Part shown: positions 38,441 through 49,996 of the stretch, one piece after another
Numbering within the stretch: position 1 is the stretch's first letter
How the letters are laid out: each line of letters begins with the position of its first letter
Source of the DNA: Xanthomonas campestris pv. badrii
GTDB taxonomy: Bacteria; Pseudomonadota; Gammaproteobacteria; Xanthomonadales; Xanthomonadaceae
Length of the DNA stretch: 64,000 nt
Assembly: GCF_012848175.1 (NCBI RefSeq)
Contig: NZ_CP051651.1
Coordinates: 744,001-808,000, forward strand
Direction: 5' to 3'
Notes under the pieces: generated by a model
Seen by the model: only the letters and a program-made list of their open reading frames with translations
Databases searched by the model: none
Told to the model about the DNA's origin: nothing
Made by a program: the position numbers and the translations under genes

Positions 38441-38522
38441 TCTCTGTCTCGGTGGGCCGTTTCGCGGCCTGCCTTCGTTTTCATGCAAGGCCGTTTCGGC
38501 CTCCAATCAGAAGAATCGACTG

Positions 38523-38897
38523 ATGGCAACGATCAATCAGCTGGTCCGCAAGCCCCGGCAAGCGACCACCTACAAGAGTGCCTCTCCGGCACTGGACAAG
38601 TGTCCGCAGCGCCGTGGCGTCTGCACACGCGTCTATACCACTACCCCGAAGAAGCCGAACTCGGCCCTGCGTAAGGTTGCCAAAGTGCGCCTGACCAACC
38701 AGGAAGAGGTCATCAGCTACATCGGCGGTGAAGGCCACAACCTGCAGGAGCACTCCGTGGTCCTGATTCGTGGTGGTCGCGTCAAGGATCTTCCCGGTGT
38801 GCGTTATCACACCGTCCGTGGTTCGCTGGACGCCGCCGGCGTCGCAAAGCGCCGTCAAGGTCGTTCCAAGTACGGCGCCAAGCGCCCGAAGAGCTAA
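38523..38897 (+). CDS. rpsL: 30S ribosomal protein S12
   Basis: 124 aa. Controls decoding accuracy at the A site. Lys43 ([13 protein letters not shown]) and Lys88 ([14 protein letters not shown]), the usual streptomycin-resistance positions, are wild type. First gene of the str operon. rpsG begins 12 bp later. Confidence 0.98.
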   Translation: MATINQLVRKPRQATTYKSASPALDKCPQRRGVCTRVYTTTPKKPNSALRKVAKVRLTNQEEVISYIGGEGHNLQEHSVVLIRGGRVKDLPGVRYHTVRGSLDAAGVAKRRQGRSKYGAKRPKS

Positions 38898-38909
38898 GGA
38901 AATACTCCA

Positions 38910-39377
38910 ATGTCCCGTAAAGGTTCTACTCCGCAGCGCACCGTCCTGCCTGATCCCAAGCATGGCAGCGAAACCATTGCCCGCTTCATCAATATGGTGA
39001 TGCAAAGTGGCAAGAAGTCGGTTGCTGAGAAAATTGTCTATGGCGCGATGGACGTCATTGGCGAAAAGAATCCGAATGCCGTCGAGCTGGTGCAGAAAGC
39101 ACTGGACAACGTGGCCCCGGCTGTCGAAGTCAAATCGCGTCGCGTCGGTGGTGCTACCTATCAGGTGCCCGTCGAAGTGCGTTCCTCCCGTCGCATGGCG
39201 CTGGCAATGCGCTGGTTGATCGATTCCGCGCGCAAGCGTGGCGAGAACACCATGCCGCGCAAGCTGGCTGCAGAACTGCTGGACGCCTCGGAAAGCCGTG
39301 GCGGCGCGATCAAGAAGCGCGAAGAGACTCACCGTATGGCGGAAGCGAACAAGGCGTTCGCACACTACCGCTGGTGA
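38910..39377 (+). CDS. rpsG: 30S ribosomal protein S7
   Basis: 155 aa. Organises the 3' major domain of 16S rRNA; in E. coli it represses the str operon at the rpsL-rpsG junction. Typical regions: [22 protein letters not shown] (split beta-hairpin side, about 26-47), [11 protein letters not shown] (about 80-90) and the C-terminal helix [18 protein letters not shown]. The 12-bp gap to rpsL is much shorter than the E. coli regulatory junction. Confidence 0.98.
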   Translation: MSRKGSTPQRTVLPDPKHGSETIARFINMVMQSGKKSVAEKIVYGAMDVIGEKNPNAVELVQKALDNVAPAVEVKSRRVGGATYQVPVEVRSSRRMALAMRWLIDSARKRGENTMPRKLAAELLDASESRGGAIKKREETHRMAEANKAFAHYRW

Positions 39378-39427
39378 CCTCGGGGGCCTTGGTAACGGGG
39401 CCCTTCAGCACCATATGAGTGCTGTTT

Positions 39428-39475
39428 GCGACGCCTTTGGCGTCGCATCCAATCCGAAGGCCGCCGAAAGGCGGC
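39428..39475 (+). promoter_or_regulatory. two hairpins in the rpsG-fusA leader
   Basis: GCGACGCC-ttt-GGCGTCGC (39428-39446) and GCCGCC-gaaa-GGCGGC (39460-39475, GNRA-type loop). They fill the 137-bp gap ahead of fusA and end about 40 bases before its GTG. No U tract follows, so regulation of fusA translation or mRNA processing is more likely than termination. Confidence 0.5.
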
Positions 39476-39514
39476 GTTCGGCCATCCGAAATCCAAGAAA
39501 TTGAGAGGCTCCCC

Positions 39515-41632
39515 GTGGCCCGCACCACCCCTATCGAGCGTTACCGCAACTTCGGCATCATGGCTCACATCGATGCCGGCAAGACCACCACTTCCGAGCG
39601 CATCCTGTTCTACACCGGTGTGAGTCACAAGATCGGCGAAGTCCATGACGGCGCGGCAGTGATGGACTGGATGGAGCAGGAGCAGGAGCGTGGTATCACC
39701 ATCACCTCCGCGGCGACCACTGCGTTCTGGTCGGGCATGGACAAGTCCATGCAGCAGCACCGCTTCAACATCATCGATACCCCCGGGCACGTCGACTTCA
39801 CCATCGAAGTGGAGCGCTCCTTGCGCGTGCTCGACGGTGCGGTGTTCGTGCTGTGCGCCGTCGGTGGCGTGCAGCCGCAGTCCGAGACCGTGTGGCGCCA
39901 GGCCAACAAGTATTCCGTGCCGCGCATGGCCTTCGTCAACAAGATGGACCGTACCGGTGCCAACTTCGACAAGGTCGTTGAGCAGCTGAAGGCCCGTCTG
40001 GGTGCCTACGCCGTGCCGATGCAGGTGCCGATCGGCGCAGAAGACGGTTTCGAGGGCGTGGTCGACCTGCTGAAGATGAAGGCGATCCATTGGGATACCG
40101 CCTCGCAGGGCACCACCTTCGAATACCGCGACATTCCGGCCGATCTGGTCGACGTTGCGACCGAGGCGCGCTCGTTCATGGTGGAAGCGGCTGCAGAAGC
40201 CAGCGAAGACCTGATGGACAAGTACCTCAACGAAGGCGACCTGACCGAAGAAGAGATCCTGCAGGGTCTGCGCGAGCGCACCCTGAAGGTCGAGATCGTG
40301 CCGGTGTTCTGCGGTTCGGCATTCAAGAACAAGGGCGTGCAGGCGATGCTCGACGGCGTCGTGCACCTGCTGCCGTCGCCGGCCGACCGTCCGCCGGTCC
40401 AGGGTATCGATGAGGACGAGAAGGAAGATACGCGCGCTGCGAGCGATACCGCGCCGTTCTCGGCGTTGGCGTTCAAGATCATGACCGACCCGTTCGTGGG
40501 CTCGCTGACGTTCTTCCGTGTCTACTCGGGCACGCTGAACTCCGGCGACCAGGTCTATAACCCGGTCAAGTCGAAGAAAGAGCGCGTGGGCCGCATCCTG
40601 CAGATGCACTCCAACAATCGCGAAGAGATCAAGGAAGTGCGCGCTGGCGACATCGCCGCTGCCGTGGGCCTGAAGGACGTCACTACCGGCGACACGCTGT
40701 GTGCGCAGGACAAGATCATCACCCTGGAGCGCATGGTGTTCCCGGAGCCGGTGATCTCGATGGCGGTGGAGCCGAAGACCAAGTCGGACCAGGAAAAGAT
40801 GGGTATGGCCCTGGGTCGCCTGGCGCAGGAAGATCCCTCGTTCCGCGTCAAGACCGACGAAGAATCCGGCCAGACCATCATCTCGGGCATGGGCGAGTTG
40901 CACCTGGACATCATCGTCGACCGCATGCGTCGTGAGTTCAATGTCGAGGCCAACGTCGGCAAGCCGCAGGTGGCCTACCGCGAGACGATCCGCAAGTCCG
41001 ACGTCAAGTCCGACTACAAGCACGCCAAGCAGTCCGGTGGTAAGGGTCAGTACGGTCACGTGGTGATCGAGCTGTCGCCGATGACCGAAGAAGATCGCAA
41101 GAGCGACAACGTCAAGGACGATTTCCTCTTCATCAACGACATCACCGGCGGCATCATCCCGAAGGAATTCATTCCCTCGGTCGAAAAGGGTCTGCGCGAA
41201 ACGATCATCAGTGGTCCGATCGCCGGCTTCCCGGTGGTGGGCGTGAAGGTCAAGCTGGTATTCGGCTCGTACCACGACGTCGACTCCTCGGAAATGGCGT
41301 TCAAGCTGGCCGCGTCGATGGCGTTCAAGCAGGGCTTTGCGAAAGCCAGCCCGGTGTTGCTGGAGCCGATCATGAAGGTCGAAATCGTCAGTCCGGAGGA
41401 TTACCTGGGCGACGTGATGGGCGATGTGAGCCGTCGTCGCGGCGTGTTGCAGGGTCAGGACGACAGCCCGTCGGGCAAGATCATCAACGCGATGATTCCG
41501 CTGGGCGAGATGTTCGGCTATGCGACCTCGCTGCGCTCGATGAGCCAGGGTCGCGCCACGTTCTCGATGGAATTCGACCATTACGAAGAGGCACCGGCCA
41601 ACATCGCCGACGCCGTCACCAAGAAGGGCTGA
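39515..41632 (+). CDS. fusA: elongation factor G
   Basis: 705 aa from the GTG at 39515 behind GAGAGG. The frame is open further upstream but encodes the hairpin region, and similarity begins at [20 protein letters not shown]. GTPase driving translocation. G1 is AHIDAGKT (17-24), G3 DTPGHVDF, G4 NKMD. Domain IV ([15 protein letters not shown]) and domain V ([14 protein letters not shown]) are complete. It lies in the str operon between rpsG and tuf2. Confidence 0.98.
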   Translation: MARTTPIERYRNFGIMAHIDAGKTTTSERILFYTGVSHKIGEVHDGAAVMDWMEQEQERGITITSAATTAFWSGMDKSMQQHRFNIIDTPGHVDFTIEVERSLRVLDGAVFVLCAVGGVQPQSETVWRQANKYSVPRMAFVNKMDRTGANFDKVVEQLKARLGAYAVPMQVPIGAEDGFEGVVDLLKMKAIHWDTASQGTTFEYRDIPADLVDVATEARSFMVEAAAEASEDLMDKYLNEGDLTEEEILQGLRERTLKVEIVPVFCGSAFKNKGVQAMLDGVVHLLPSPADRPPVQGIDEDEKEDTRAASDTAPFSALAFKIMTDPFVGSLTFFRVYSGTLNSGDQVYNPVKSKKERVGRILQMHSNNREEIKEVRAGDIAAAVGLKDVTTGDTLCAQDKIITLERMVFPEPVISMAVEPKTKSDQEKMGMALGRLAQEDPSFRVKTDEESGQTIISGMGELHLDIIVDRMRREFNVEANVGKPQVAYRETIRKSDVKSDYKHAKQSGGKGQYGHVVIELSPMTEEDRKSDNVKDDFLFINDITGGIIPKEFIPSVEKGLRETIISGPIAGFPVVGVKVKLVFGSYHDVDSSEMAFKLAASMAFKQGFAKASPVLLEPIMKVEIVSPEDYLGDVMGDVSRRRGVLQGQDDSPSGKIINAMIPLGEMFGYATSLRSMSQGRATFSMEFDHYEEAPANIADAVTKKG

Positions 41633-41678
41633 GTTCGCTCAGCCGCTTCAAAAATTTTTCAATTAGAGGTAGCAAGTC

Positions 41679-42869
<1,191 letters not shown>

Positions 42870-42913
42870 GACACCTGCGTTTCGGCTGCTTCGGCAGTCG
42901 GCGTAGCGAAAGG

Positions 42914-42937
42914 GGCCGGCGCAAGCCGGCCTTTTTT
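42914..42937 (+). terminator. rho-independent terminator of the str operon
   Basis: GGCCGGC-gcaa-GCCGGCC (42914-42931) directly followed by TTTTTT. A GCAA tetraloop and an uninterrupted U run make it the clearest terminator in the window. Confidence 0.93.
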
Positions 42938-42993
42938 GTTGCCCGGGAGAAAGTTGGCGGGGTGGCCGTTGGCAAGTTTCTGAAAGCGGATGC

Positions 42994-43022
42994 TTGCACG
43001 TCGTAATCACGCCAGCTACAAT
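42994..43022 (+). promoter_or_regulatory. S10 operon promoter P1
   Basis: -35 TTGCAC (42994-42999), 17-bp spacer, -10 TACAAT (43017-43022). It lies 57 bp past the str terminator and about 310 bp before rpsJ. Confidence 0.75.
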
Positions 43023-43143
43023 GCGCGGCTCGGTGTCCCTGGGTAGGGCGCTGAGTTACAGCGAAAAGAACGGCAGGATGCCGCTCGTGTTCGCCAGACC
43101 GGGAAGGTCGCGTTGCATGGAGCACTCAACAACTCACGCGTTG

Positions 43144-43172
43144 TTGACCGTGCTCTTGTTGCGCATTATACT
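43144..43172 (+). promoter_or_regulatory. S10 operon promoter P2
   Basis: -35 TTGACC (43144-43149), exactly 17-bp spacer, -10 TATACT (43167-43172). It is the stronger-looking of the two and 160 bp before rpsJ. Its transcript would start with the attenuator hairpin that follows. Confidence 0.82.
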
Positions 43173-43181
43173 TTTCCGTCT

Positions 43182-43215
43182 GGGCAGGCCGGTTTACCGG
43201 GCTGCCTCAGTTTTT
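43182..43215 (+). promoter_or_regulatory. attenuator-like hairpin in the S10 leader
   Basis: GGCAGGCCGG-ttta-CCGGGCTGCC pairs over ten positions with one G-G mismatch. CTCAG and five T (43211-43215) follow. It comes right after the P2 start region. In E. coli, L4 promotes termination in the S10 leader; a matching control is inferred from position and shape. The rest of the 42870-43331 gap has no gene. Confidence 0.65.
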
Positions 43216-43331
43216 GGGCGGAGGAATGCCCTCGCCGGCAGGATGCGCGGCGATTTTATCTACGCAGGAATATGGGGGCAGGTATCCCAGAGGCCTTGCC
43301 CGTCGCTCTTTTAACGAAGGAAGCTTCCGTC

Positions 43332-43643
43332 ATGTCGGAACAAAAGATCCGGATTCGGTTGAAGGCGTTCGATCATCGTTTGATCGACCGTTCGGCCAGC
43401 GAGATCGTCGAAACGGCCAAGCGGACCGGCGCGCAAGTGCGTGGCCCGATCCCGCTGCCGACCAAGATCGAACGTTACACCATCCTCGTATCCCCGCATG
43501 CCGACAAGGATGCGCGTGACCAGTACGAAACCCGCACGCACAAGCGCGTGCTTGATATCGTCGACCCGAACGACAAGACCGTGGACGCGCTGATGAAGCT
43601 CGAACTCGCGGCTGGCGTCGACGTACAGATCAAGTTGACCTGA
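43332..43643 (+). CDS. rpsJ: 30S ribosomal protein S10 / NusE
   Basis: 103 aa from the ATG at 43332 ([20 protein letters not shown]), with AACGAAGGAAG upstream. A longer in-frame start at 43113 lies inside the P2 region and is rejected. S10 belongs to the 30S head and, as NusE, pairs with NusB and NusG in antitermination. First gene of an eleven-gene S10 operon. Confidence 0.97.
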   Translation: MSEQKIRIRLKAFDHRLIDRSASEIVETAKRTGAQVRGPIPLPTKIERYTILVSPHADKDARDQYETRTHKRVLDIVDPNDKTVDALMKLELAAGVDVQIKLT

Positions 43644-43654
43644 GGACTACGACC

Positions 43655-44305
43655 ATGACGAAGAAATATTCGTTGGGCTTCGTGGGCCGCAAGGCTGGCA
43701 TGAGCCGCGTCTTCACCGAAGACGGCCGCTCGGTGCCGGTTACGCTGATCGAAGCAACTCCGAACCGCATCGCGCAGATCAAGACCGTCGAAACCGACGG
43801 CTACAGCGCTGTGCAGATTACCGTTGGCGCCCGTCGTGCCGCGCTGGTCAACAAGCCGGCTGCAGGCCACTTCGCCAAGGCGAAGGTGGAAGCCGGTCGC
43901 GGCCTGTGGGAATTCCGCGTTGAAGACGCACAGCTCGGCGATTTCGCCGTCGGTGGCGAAATCAAGGCGGACATCTTCGAGGTCGGCCAGAAGGTCGACG
44001 TCCAGGGCGTCACCAAGGGTAAGGGTTTCCAGGGCACCATCAAGCGCTACAACTTCCGTATGGGCGATGCAACCCACGGTAACTCGCTGTCGCATCGCGC
44101 GCCGGGTTCGCTGGGTCAGCGCCAGACGCCGGGTCGCGTTTTCCCGGGCAAGAAGATGTCGGGCCACATGGGCGCCGTGCAGCAAAGCACGCAGAACCTG
44201 GAAGTGGTCAAGGTCGACGTCGAGCGTGGTCTGATTGCTATCCGCGGCGCCGTGCCTGGCGCAGCTGGTGGCGACGTGATCGTCCGTCCGGCGAGCAAGG
44301 CATAA
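43655..44305 (+). CDS. rplC: 50S ribosomal protein L3
   Basis: 216 aa. Early assembly protein near the peptidyl transferase centre. The L3 signature is present: [21 protein letters not shown], then [20 protein letters not shown] and KMSGHMG (about 125-175), including the Gln that is methylated in E. coli. AGGACTACGACC precedes the ATG; 11-bp gap from rpsJ. Confidence 0.98.
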   Translation: MTKKYSLGFVGRKAGMSRVFTEDGRSVPVTLIEATPNRIAQIKTVETDGYSAVQITVGARRAALVNKPAAGHFAKAKVEAGRGLWEFRVEDAQLGDFAVGGEIKADIFEVGQKVDVQGVTKGKGFQGTIKRYNFRMGDATHGNSLSHRAPGSLGQRQTPGRVFPGKKMSGHMGAVQQSTQNLEVVKVDVERGLIAIRGAVPGAAGGDVIVRPASKA

Positions 44306-44317
44306 GGAGAGATGACG

Positions 44318-44923
44318 ATGGAACTCGTTATCACGGGTAGCAACAACAAGGTCTCGGTCTCCGATGCCGTGTTCGGTCGCGAATTCAGCGAAGATCTGGT
44401 TCACCAGGTCGTCGTCGCTTATCGCAATGCCGGCCGCGCCGGTACCAAGGCTCAGAAGACGCGTTCGGAAGTTGCGGGCACGACCAAGAAGTCGAAGAAG
44501 CAGAAGGGCGGCGGTGCGCGTCATGGCGCGCTGACGGCTCCGATCTTCGTCGGCGGCGGCGTGACCTTCGCGGCCAAGCCGCGCAGCTTCGAGCAGAAGG
44601 TTAACCGCAAGATGTACCGCGCGGCCATCTGCGCGATCTTCTCCGAGTTGAACCGTCAGGGCCGTCTGATGATCGTCGACGCGTTCGACCTCGAAGCGAC
44701 CAAGACCAAGGGTCTGATCGAGAAGCTGAAGGGACTGGATGTGGGCAAGCGCCCGCTGATCGTCACCGAAGAAGCCTCCGAGCACCTGTATCTGTCCGCC
44801 CGCAATCTGCCGTATGTGCAGGTGCGTGATGTGCAGGGTCTGGATCCGGTCGCGCTGGTCGGGGCCGACACGGTCGTGATCACCGCCGATGCGGTCAAGA
44901 AGGTCGAGGAGTGGCTGGCATGA
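44318..44923 (+). CDS. rplD: 50S ribosomal protein L4
   Basis: 201 aa. Two ATGs lie after AAGGAG. The second (44318) has 8-base spacing and gives the usual [10 protein letters not shown] start; the first (44312) is only 2 bases away from the site. Lines the exit tunnel, and in E. coli represses the S10 operon. The tunnel loop is [19 protein letters not shown] (about 57-75). The TGA overlaps the rplW ATG. Confidence 0.97.
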
Positions 44924-45219
44924 GCAGCAACGAAAAAATCTTCAGCGTGCTGCGTGCTCCGCGAGTCTCCGAAAAGACCGCGCGCCTGCAGGAAATCTCC
45001 AACCAGTATGTCTTCGAAGTTTCGAACGAAGCCACCAAGGCCGATGTAAAGGCCGCGGTCGAGCAGCTGTTCGACGTCAAGGTCAAGGCAGTCAACGTGG
45101 TCAACGTCAAGGGCAAGAGCAAGTCCTTCCGTAACCGTGCTGGCAGCCGTGGCAATTGGCGCAAGGCGTACGTCCGCCTGGTCGATGGTCAGTCCATCGA
45201 CGTAACGGCCAAGGCCTGA
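44920..45219 (+). CDS. rplW: 50S ribosomal protein L23
   Basis: 99 aa from the ATG at 44920, which overlaps the rplD stop (ATGA). An upstream GTG at 44911 is less likely. L23 sits at the tunnel exit and docks trigger factor and SRP. Motifs [16 protein letters not shown] (about 9-24) and [18 protein letters not shown] near the C-terminus are normal. Confidence 0.97.
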
Positions 45220-45229
45220 GGTCCATCCC

Positions 45230-46057
45230 ATGCCATTGATGAAGTTCAAACCCACCTCTCCCGGCCGTCGTTCCGCCGTGCGCGTGGTTACTCCCGATCT
45301 GCACAAGGGCGCACCGCACGCGGCGCTGCTCGACTCGCAGAGCAAGTCCGGTGGTCGTAACCACCATGGCCGCATCACCGTGCGTCACGTCGGTGGTGGC
45401 CACAAGCAGCACTACCGCATCATCGACTTCAAGCGCAACAAGGAAGGCATTCCGGCGCGTGTGGAGCGGATCGAATACGATCCGAACCGTACCGCTCATA
45501 TCGCCCTGCTGTGCTATGTCGACGGCGAGCGCCGCTACATCATCGCCCCCAAGGGCCTGAAGGCTGGCGACCAGGTCATTGCCGGTGCCAACGCACCGAT
45601 CAAGACCGGCAACACGCTGCCGCTGCGCAACATCCCGGTCGGTACGACGGTTCACGGTATCGAGCTGAAGCCGGGTAAGGGCGCTCAGATCGCGCGTGCT
45701 GCCGGTGCAGCCGTCCAGCTGGTCGCTCGCGAAGGCATCTATGCCACGCTGCGTCTGCGCTCGGGCGAAATGCGCAAGGTGCCGGTTGAGTGCCGCGCCA
45801 CCATCGGCGAAGTCGGCAACGACGAGCACAACCTCGAGAAGTTGGGCAAGGCCGGCGCCAAGCGTTGGCGCGGTGTTCGCCCGACCGTTCGCGGTGCGGC
45901 CATGAACCCGGTCGATCACCCGCACGGTGGTGGTGAAGCGAAGGCTGGCCAGGGTAATCCGCATCCGGTCACCCCGTGGGGTGTTCCGACCAAGGGTTAC
46001 AAGACGCGCAAGAACAAGCGCACCCAGCAGTTCATCGTCCGCGATCGTAGGGGCTAA
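45230..46057 (+). CDS. rplB: 50S ribosomal protein L2
   Basis: 275 aa. Needed for subunit joining and peptidyl transfer. The conserved [20 protein letters not shown] loop (about 222-241) with the key His is intact, as is [20 protein letters not shown] near the N-terminus. 10-bp gap from rplW. Confidence 0.98.
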
Positions 46058-46063
46058 TCGACC

Positions 46064-46333
46064 ATGGCACGTTCACTCAAGAAGGGCCCGTTCGTCGATC
46101 ACCACCTTGCAAAGAAGGTGGAGTCCGCTGCGGGTAGCAAGAAGCCGATCAAGACCTGGTCGCGCCGTTCGATGATCCTGCCCGAAATGGTAGGCATCAC
46201 CATCGCCGTGCATAACGGCAAGAACCACATTCCGGTGCTCGTCAACGAGAATATGGTCGGCCACAAGCTCGGCGAATTTGCCGTCACCCGGACCTTCAAG
46301 GGTCACGGTGGCGACAAGAAGTCGGGCAGGTAA
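46064..46333 (+). CDS. rpsS: 30S ribosomal protein S19
   Basis: 89 aa. Pairs with S13 in the 30S head and contacts A-site t[23 protein letters not shown] at the start and [20 protein letters not shown] at the end match the family. Six bases after rplB. Confidence 0.98.
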
Positions 46334-46345
46334 GGAGAGATGACG

Positions 46346-46681
46346 ATGGAAGCGAAAGCAATCCTGCGCACCGCGCGCATCTCCCCGCAGAAGGCCCGCC
46401 TGGTCGCTGACCAGGTGCGTGGTTTGTCCGCCGAGCGTGCGGTCAATCTGCTGAAGTTCTCGGACAAGAAGGCTGCGCACCTGATCAAAAAGGTGGTGGA
46501 GTCGGCGATCGCCAATGCCGAGAACAATCAGGGCGCGGATGTCGACGAGCTGAAGGTCAAGACCATCATGGTTGATGAAGGTCCCTCCCTGAAGCGTTTC
46601 ATGGCGCGGGCGAAAGGCCGCGGTACCCGCATCCTCAAGCGCACCAGCCACATCACTGTGGTTGTGGGCGCCGCCAAGTAA
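46346..46681 (+). CDS. rplV: 50S ribosomal protein L22
   Basis: 111 aa. As at rplD, AAGGAGAGATGACGATG offers two starts. The second (46346) has proper spacing and yields [20 protein letters not shown]. The tunnel-lining hairpin, site of macrolide-resistance changes, lies in [19 protein letters not shown] (about 83-101) and looks wild type. Confidence 0.97.
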
Positions 46682-46698
46682 GCGGAAAGGAAAAGACC

Positions 46699-47433
46699 AT
46701 GGGTCATAAAGTTCATCCGACTGGAATCCGCCTGGGCATCGCCAAGGACTGGAATTCCAAGTGGTACGCAAACAAGGCCGAGTTCGCCGGTTATCTGGCT
46801 GCCGACCTGAAAGTGCGTGAAATGCTGCGCAAGAAGCTCGCGCAGGCAGGTATCAGCAAGATCTTGATCGAGCGCCCTGCCAAAACCGCCCGCGTGACCA
46901 TTCACACCGCCCGTCCGGGCGTGGTGATCGGCAAGCGTGGCGAGGACATCGAAAAGCTGCGTAAGGAAGTGAGCGAGCTGATGGGCGTTCCGGCGCACAT
47001 CAACGTCACCGAAGTGCGCAAGCCGGAGCTGGACGCGCAGCTGGTCGCCGAGTCGATCGCGCAGCAGCTGGAGCGTCGCATCATGTTCCGCCGCGCAATG
47101 AAGCGCTCGGTCGGTAACGCGATGCGCCTGGGTGCCCTGGGCATCAAGGTCAACGTCGCTGGCCGCCTCAACGGTGCAGAAATCGCCCGTTCGGAGTGGT
47201 ACCGCGAAGGCCGCGTGCCGCTGCACACGCTACGTGCCGACATCGATTACGGTTTTGCCGAGGCGTCCACGACGTACGGCATCATCGGCATCAAGGTCTG
47301 GATCTATAAGGGCGAAGTCTTCGACTTCTCTCAGGTTGGCCAGGAAAAGCAGGACGACAGCCCGCGCAACGATCGTAACGATCGCGGCGACCGTGGTGAC
47401 CGCCCGTCGCGCCCGGCTCGTGAAGCGAGGTAA
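46699..47433 (+). CDS. rpsC: 30S ribosomal protein S3 with charged C-terminal tail
   Basis: 244 aa. mRNA entry-site protein with helicase activity. The KH domain has [19 protein letters not shown] (about 73-91), and the C-terminal S3 domain has [20 protein letters not shown]. Residues about 218-244 form a low-complexity tail with NDR and GDR repeats ([17 protein letters not shown]), longer than in E. coli S3 (233 aa). Confidence 0.98.
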   Translation: MGHKVHPTGIRLGIAKDWNSKWYANKAEFAGYLAADLKVREMLRKKLAQAGISKILIERPAKTARVTIHTARPGVVIGKRGEDIEKLRKEVSELMGVPAHINVTEVRKPELDAQLVAESIAQQLERRIMFRRAMKRSVGNAMRLGALGIKVNVAGRLNGAEIARSEWYREGRVPLHTLRADIDYGFAEASTTYGIIGIKVWIYKGEVFDFSQVGQEKQDDSPRNDRNDRGDRGDRPSRPAREAR

Positions 47434-47438
47434 CGGCA

Positions 47439-47852
47439 ATGTTGCAACCCAAGCGAACCAAATATCGCAAGATGCACAAGGGCCGTAACGACGGCCTGGC
47501 ATGGAGCGGAAACGCCGTCAGCTTCGGCGAATACGGCCTCAAGGCCACCGCGCACGGTCAGCTGACTGCGCGTCAGATTGAAGCAGCGCGCCGCACGATC
47601 AGCCGCCACGTCAAGAAGGGTGGCAAGATGTGGATCCGTGTGTTCCCCGACAAGCCGATCACCAAGAAGCCGATCGAAGTCCGCATGGGCTCCGGTAAGG
47701 GCAACGTGGAGTACTGGGTCGCGCAGATTCAGCCGGGTCGCATGATCTATGAAATCGAGGGGATCCCCGAAGAGACCGCACGTGAGGCGTTCCGCCTCGC
47801 CGCCGCCAAGCTCTCGGTGACCACCACTTTCGTGACCCGGACGGTGCGCTGA
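47439..47852 (+). CDS. rplP: 50S ribosomal protein L16
   Basis: 137 aa. Positions A-site tRNA. The N-terminus [17 protein letters not shown] and the [20 protein letters not shown] stretch (about 82-101) are characteristic; the latter contains the Arg hydroxylated in E. coli. The TGA shares a base with the rpmC ATG. Confidence 0.98.
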
Positions 47853-48037
47853 TGGATATCAAACAACTCCGCGAAAAGTCGGCTGACGAACTGAAGGCCC
47901 ACCTGACCGATCTGCGTAAGGAGCAGTTCTCGCTCCGCATGCAGCAGGTCACCGGCCAGCTGCCGAAGACCCACGAAACCCGCCGGGTGCGCCGCGAGAT
48001 TGCTCGCGTCAAGCACCTGCTCGGCAGCACCAAGTAA
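47852..48037 (+). CDS. rpmC: 50S ribosomal protein L29
   Basis: 61 aa. Small two-helix protein near the tunnel exit ([36 protein letters not shown]). TGATG overlap with rplP, 11 bp before rpsQ. Confidence 0.97.
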
Positions 48038-48048
48038 GGACGGCCGCG

Positions 48049-48318
48049 ATGAGCGACAATAACGAAAAGCAAACGCTGCGCACGGTCGAAGGCCGTGTCG
48101 TCAGCAACAAGATGGACAAGACGGTCACCGTGTTGGTGGAGCGCCAGGTCAAGCATGCGCTGTACGGCAAGTACATCAAGCGCTCGACCAAGCTGCACGC
48201 ACACGATGCCGACAACGCCTGCAACGAAGGCGATGTCGTGCGCGTGACCGAGATTGCTCCGATGTCCAAGACCAAGAACTGGCGGGTGGTCGAAATCGTC
48301 ACCCGTTCGGCCGAATAA
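48049..48318 (+). CDS. rpsQ: 30S ribosomal protein S17
   Basis: 89 aa. Primary 16S rRNA-binding OB-fold protein. [20 protein letters not shown] (about 15-34) and DEGDVVR-like [20 protein letters not shown] (about 64-83) are present. Last gene of the S10 operon; the spc operon follows after 14 bp with no terminator or promoter between. Confidence 0.97.
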
Positions 48319-48332
48319 GGGAGATCTGAATC

Positions 48333-48701
48333 ATGATCCAGATGCAGAGCTACCTCGATGTCGCCGACAATTCGGGTGCCAAGGAAGTGATGTGCATCAA
48401 GGTGCTGGGCGGCTCCAAGCGCCGTTACGCACACATTGGCGATATCATCAAGGTGACCGTCAAGGACGCCATTCCGCGTGGCAAGGTCAAGAAGGGCGAA
48501 GTCTACGACGCCGTCGTGGTGCGTACCCGCAAGGGTGTGCGCCGTCCCGACGGTTCGCTGATCCGCTTCGACGGCAATGCCGCTGTGCTGTTGAACAACA
48601 AGCAGGAGCCGATCGGTACCCGCATCTTCGGGCCTGTGACGCGCGAGCTGCGTTCCGAGAAGTTCATGAAGATCGTCTCGCTCGCTCCCGAAGTGCTGTG
48701 A
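48333..48701 (+). CDS. rplN: 50S ribosomal protein L14
   Basis: 122 aa. At the subunit interface, bridge B8. It begins [20 protein letters not shown], with [20 protein letters not shown] in the middle and ends [19 protein letters not shown] precedes the ATG. Confidence 0.98.
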
Positions 48702-48716
48702 GCGGAGGACATACAC

Positions 48717-49034
48717 ATGGCTAACCGTATCAAGAAGGGCGACCAGGTCGTCATCAACACCGGCAAGGACAAGGGTAAGCAGGGTGAGGTGGTGCGTGTG
48801 GACGGCGATCGCGTGATCGTCTCCAACGCCAACGTCATCAAGCGCCACACCAAGCCGAACCCGCAGGCGGGTGTCGCCGGCGGCGTGGTCGAGCGTGAAG
48901 CGTCGATCCATATCTCCAACGTCAATATCGTCAACCCGGCAACGGGCAAGGGCGAGCGCGTTGGCTTCAAGGTGCTGGAGGATGGACGCAAATTGCGTGT
49001 GTTCCGCTCCAGCGGTGAGGCGCTCGACGCCTGA
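48717..49034 (+). CDS. rplX: 50S ribosomal protein L24
   Basis: 105 aa. Assembly initiator with a KOW motif ([20 protein letters not shown], about 6-25), followed by [29 protein letters not shown] precedes the ATG. Confidence 0.98.
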
Positions 49035-49045
49035 GGAATGAGATC

Positions 49046-49588
49046 ATGAACACTCGTCTCGAAAAGTTTTACAAGGAAAACGTGGTGCCGGCCCTGATGA
49101 AGGAATTCGGCTACACCAATCCGATGGAAGTGCCGAAGCTGGTCAAGGTCACGCTCAACATGGGCGTGGGCGAAGCGGCTACCAACAAGAAGATTCTGGA
49201 AAATGCGGTCGCCGACATGTCCAAGATCTCCGGCCAGAAGCCGGTGGTCACCAAGTCGCGCGTTTCGGTCGCATCGTTCAAGATTCGTGACGGTTGGCCG
49301 ATCGGCTGCAAGACCACCTTGCGTCGCGCCAAGATGTACGAGTTCCTGGATCGCCTGATCAACATCTCGTTGCCGCGCGTGCGCGACTTCCGGGGTGTGT
49401 CCGGTCGCTCCTTCGACGGTCGTGGCAACTTCAACATGGGTGTGAAGGAACAGATCATCTTCCCGGAAATCGACTTCGACGCCGTCGACGCGATCCGCGG
49501 TATGGATATCGCCATCACCACCACCGCCAAGACGGATGCGGAAGCGAAGGCGCTGCTGGCAGCGTTCAAGTTCCCGTTCCGTAACTGA
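49046..49588 (+). CDS. rplE: 50S ribosomal protein L5
   Basis: 180 aa. Binds 5S rRNA and touches P-site t[23 protein letters not shown] (about 30-49) and [20 protein letters not shown] (about 112-131) are the family signatures. It lies between rplX and rpsN in spc order. Confidence 0.98.
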
Positions 49589-49606
49589 CCATAGAGGACA
49601 TCCGAA

Positions 49607-49912
49607 ATGGCAAAGACCTCCATGATCCACCGCGACATCAAGCGTGCAAAGCTTGCGAAGAAATTTGCCGGCAAGCGTGATGCGCTGAAGAAGATCCTCT
49701 CCAGCCAGGATGCGTCCTACGAAGAGAAGATCGATGCGTCGACCAAGTTGCAGAAGCTGCCGCGCGATTCGTCGCCGAGCCGCCACCGCAACCGTTGCGA
49801 GCTGTCTGGTCGTCCGCGCGGTGTCTACCGCAAGTTCGGTCTGGGTCGCAACATGCTGCGCAAGGCCACGATGAACGGCGACGTTCCGGGCCTGCGCAAG
49901 GCAAGCTGGTAA
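49607..49912 (+). CDS. rpsN: 30S ribosomal protein S14 (zinc-free type)
   Basis: 101 aa, the long form without zinc-binding Cys pairs. The C-terminal [20 protein letters not shown] (about 58-77) is typical. It is followed by a 204-bp gap containing a terminator-like hairpin, unusual for this position. Confidence 0.97.
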
Positions 49913-49967
49913 CAGCACCCCGGCCGCTCGCGGCCGGTCTGGACAGGTTTGTTCTGTTCAACAGGGG

Positions 49968-49992
49968 AGTCCGACGCAAGTCGGGCTCTTTT
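49968..49992 (+). terminator. intrinsic-terminator-like hairpin between rpsN and rpsH
   Basis: AGTCCGAC-gcaa-GTCGGGCT (49968-49987, one wobble) then CTTTT. The GCAA loop and U tract match the str terminator in style. It lies 55 bases after rpsN, inside what is usually one operon. Confidence 0.72.
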
Positions 49993-49996
49993 GTCG

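Noticed and set aside
39419..39514. N-terminal extension of EF-G
   Set aside because: The extra 32 codons cover the leader hairpins, and similarity and RBS fit the GTG at 39515.
43113..43331. Longer S10 protein starting at 43113
   Set aside because: This stretch contains promoter P2 and the attenuator hairpin; S10 proteins begin at [10 protein letters not shown].
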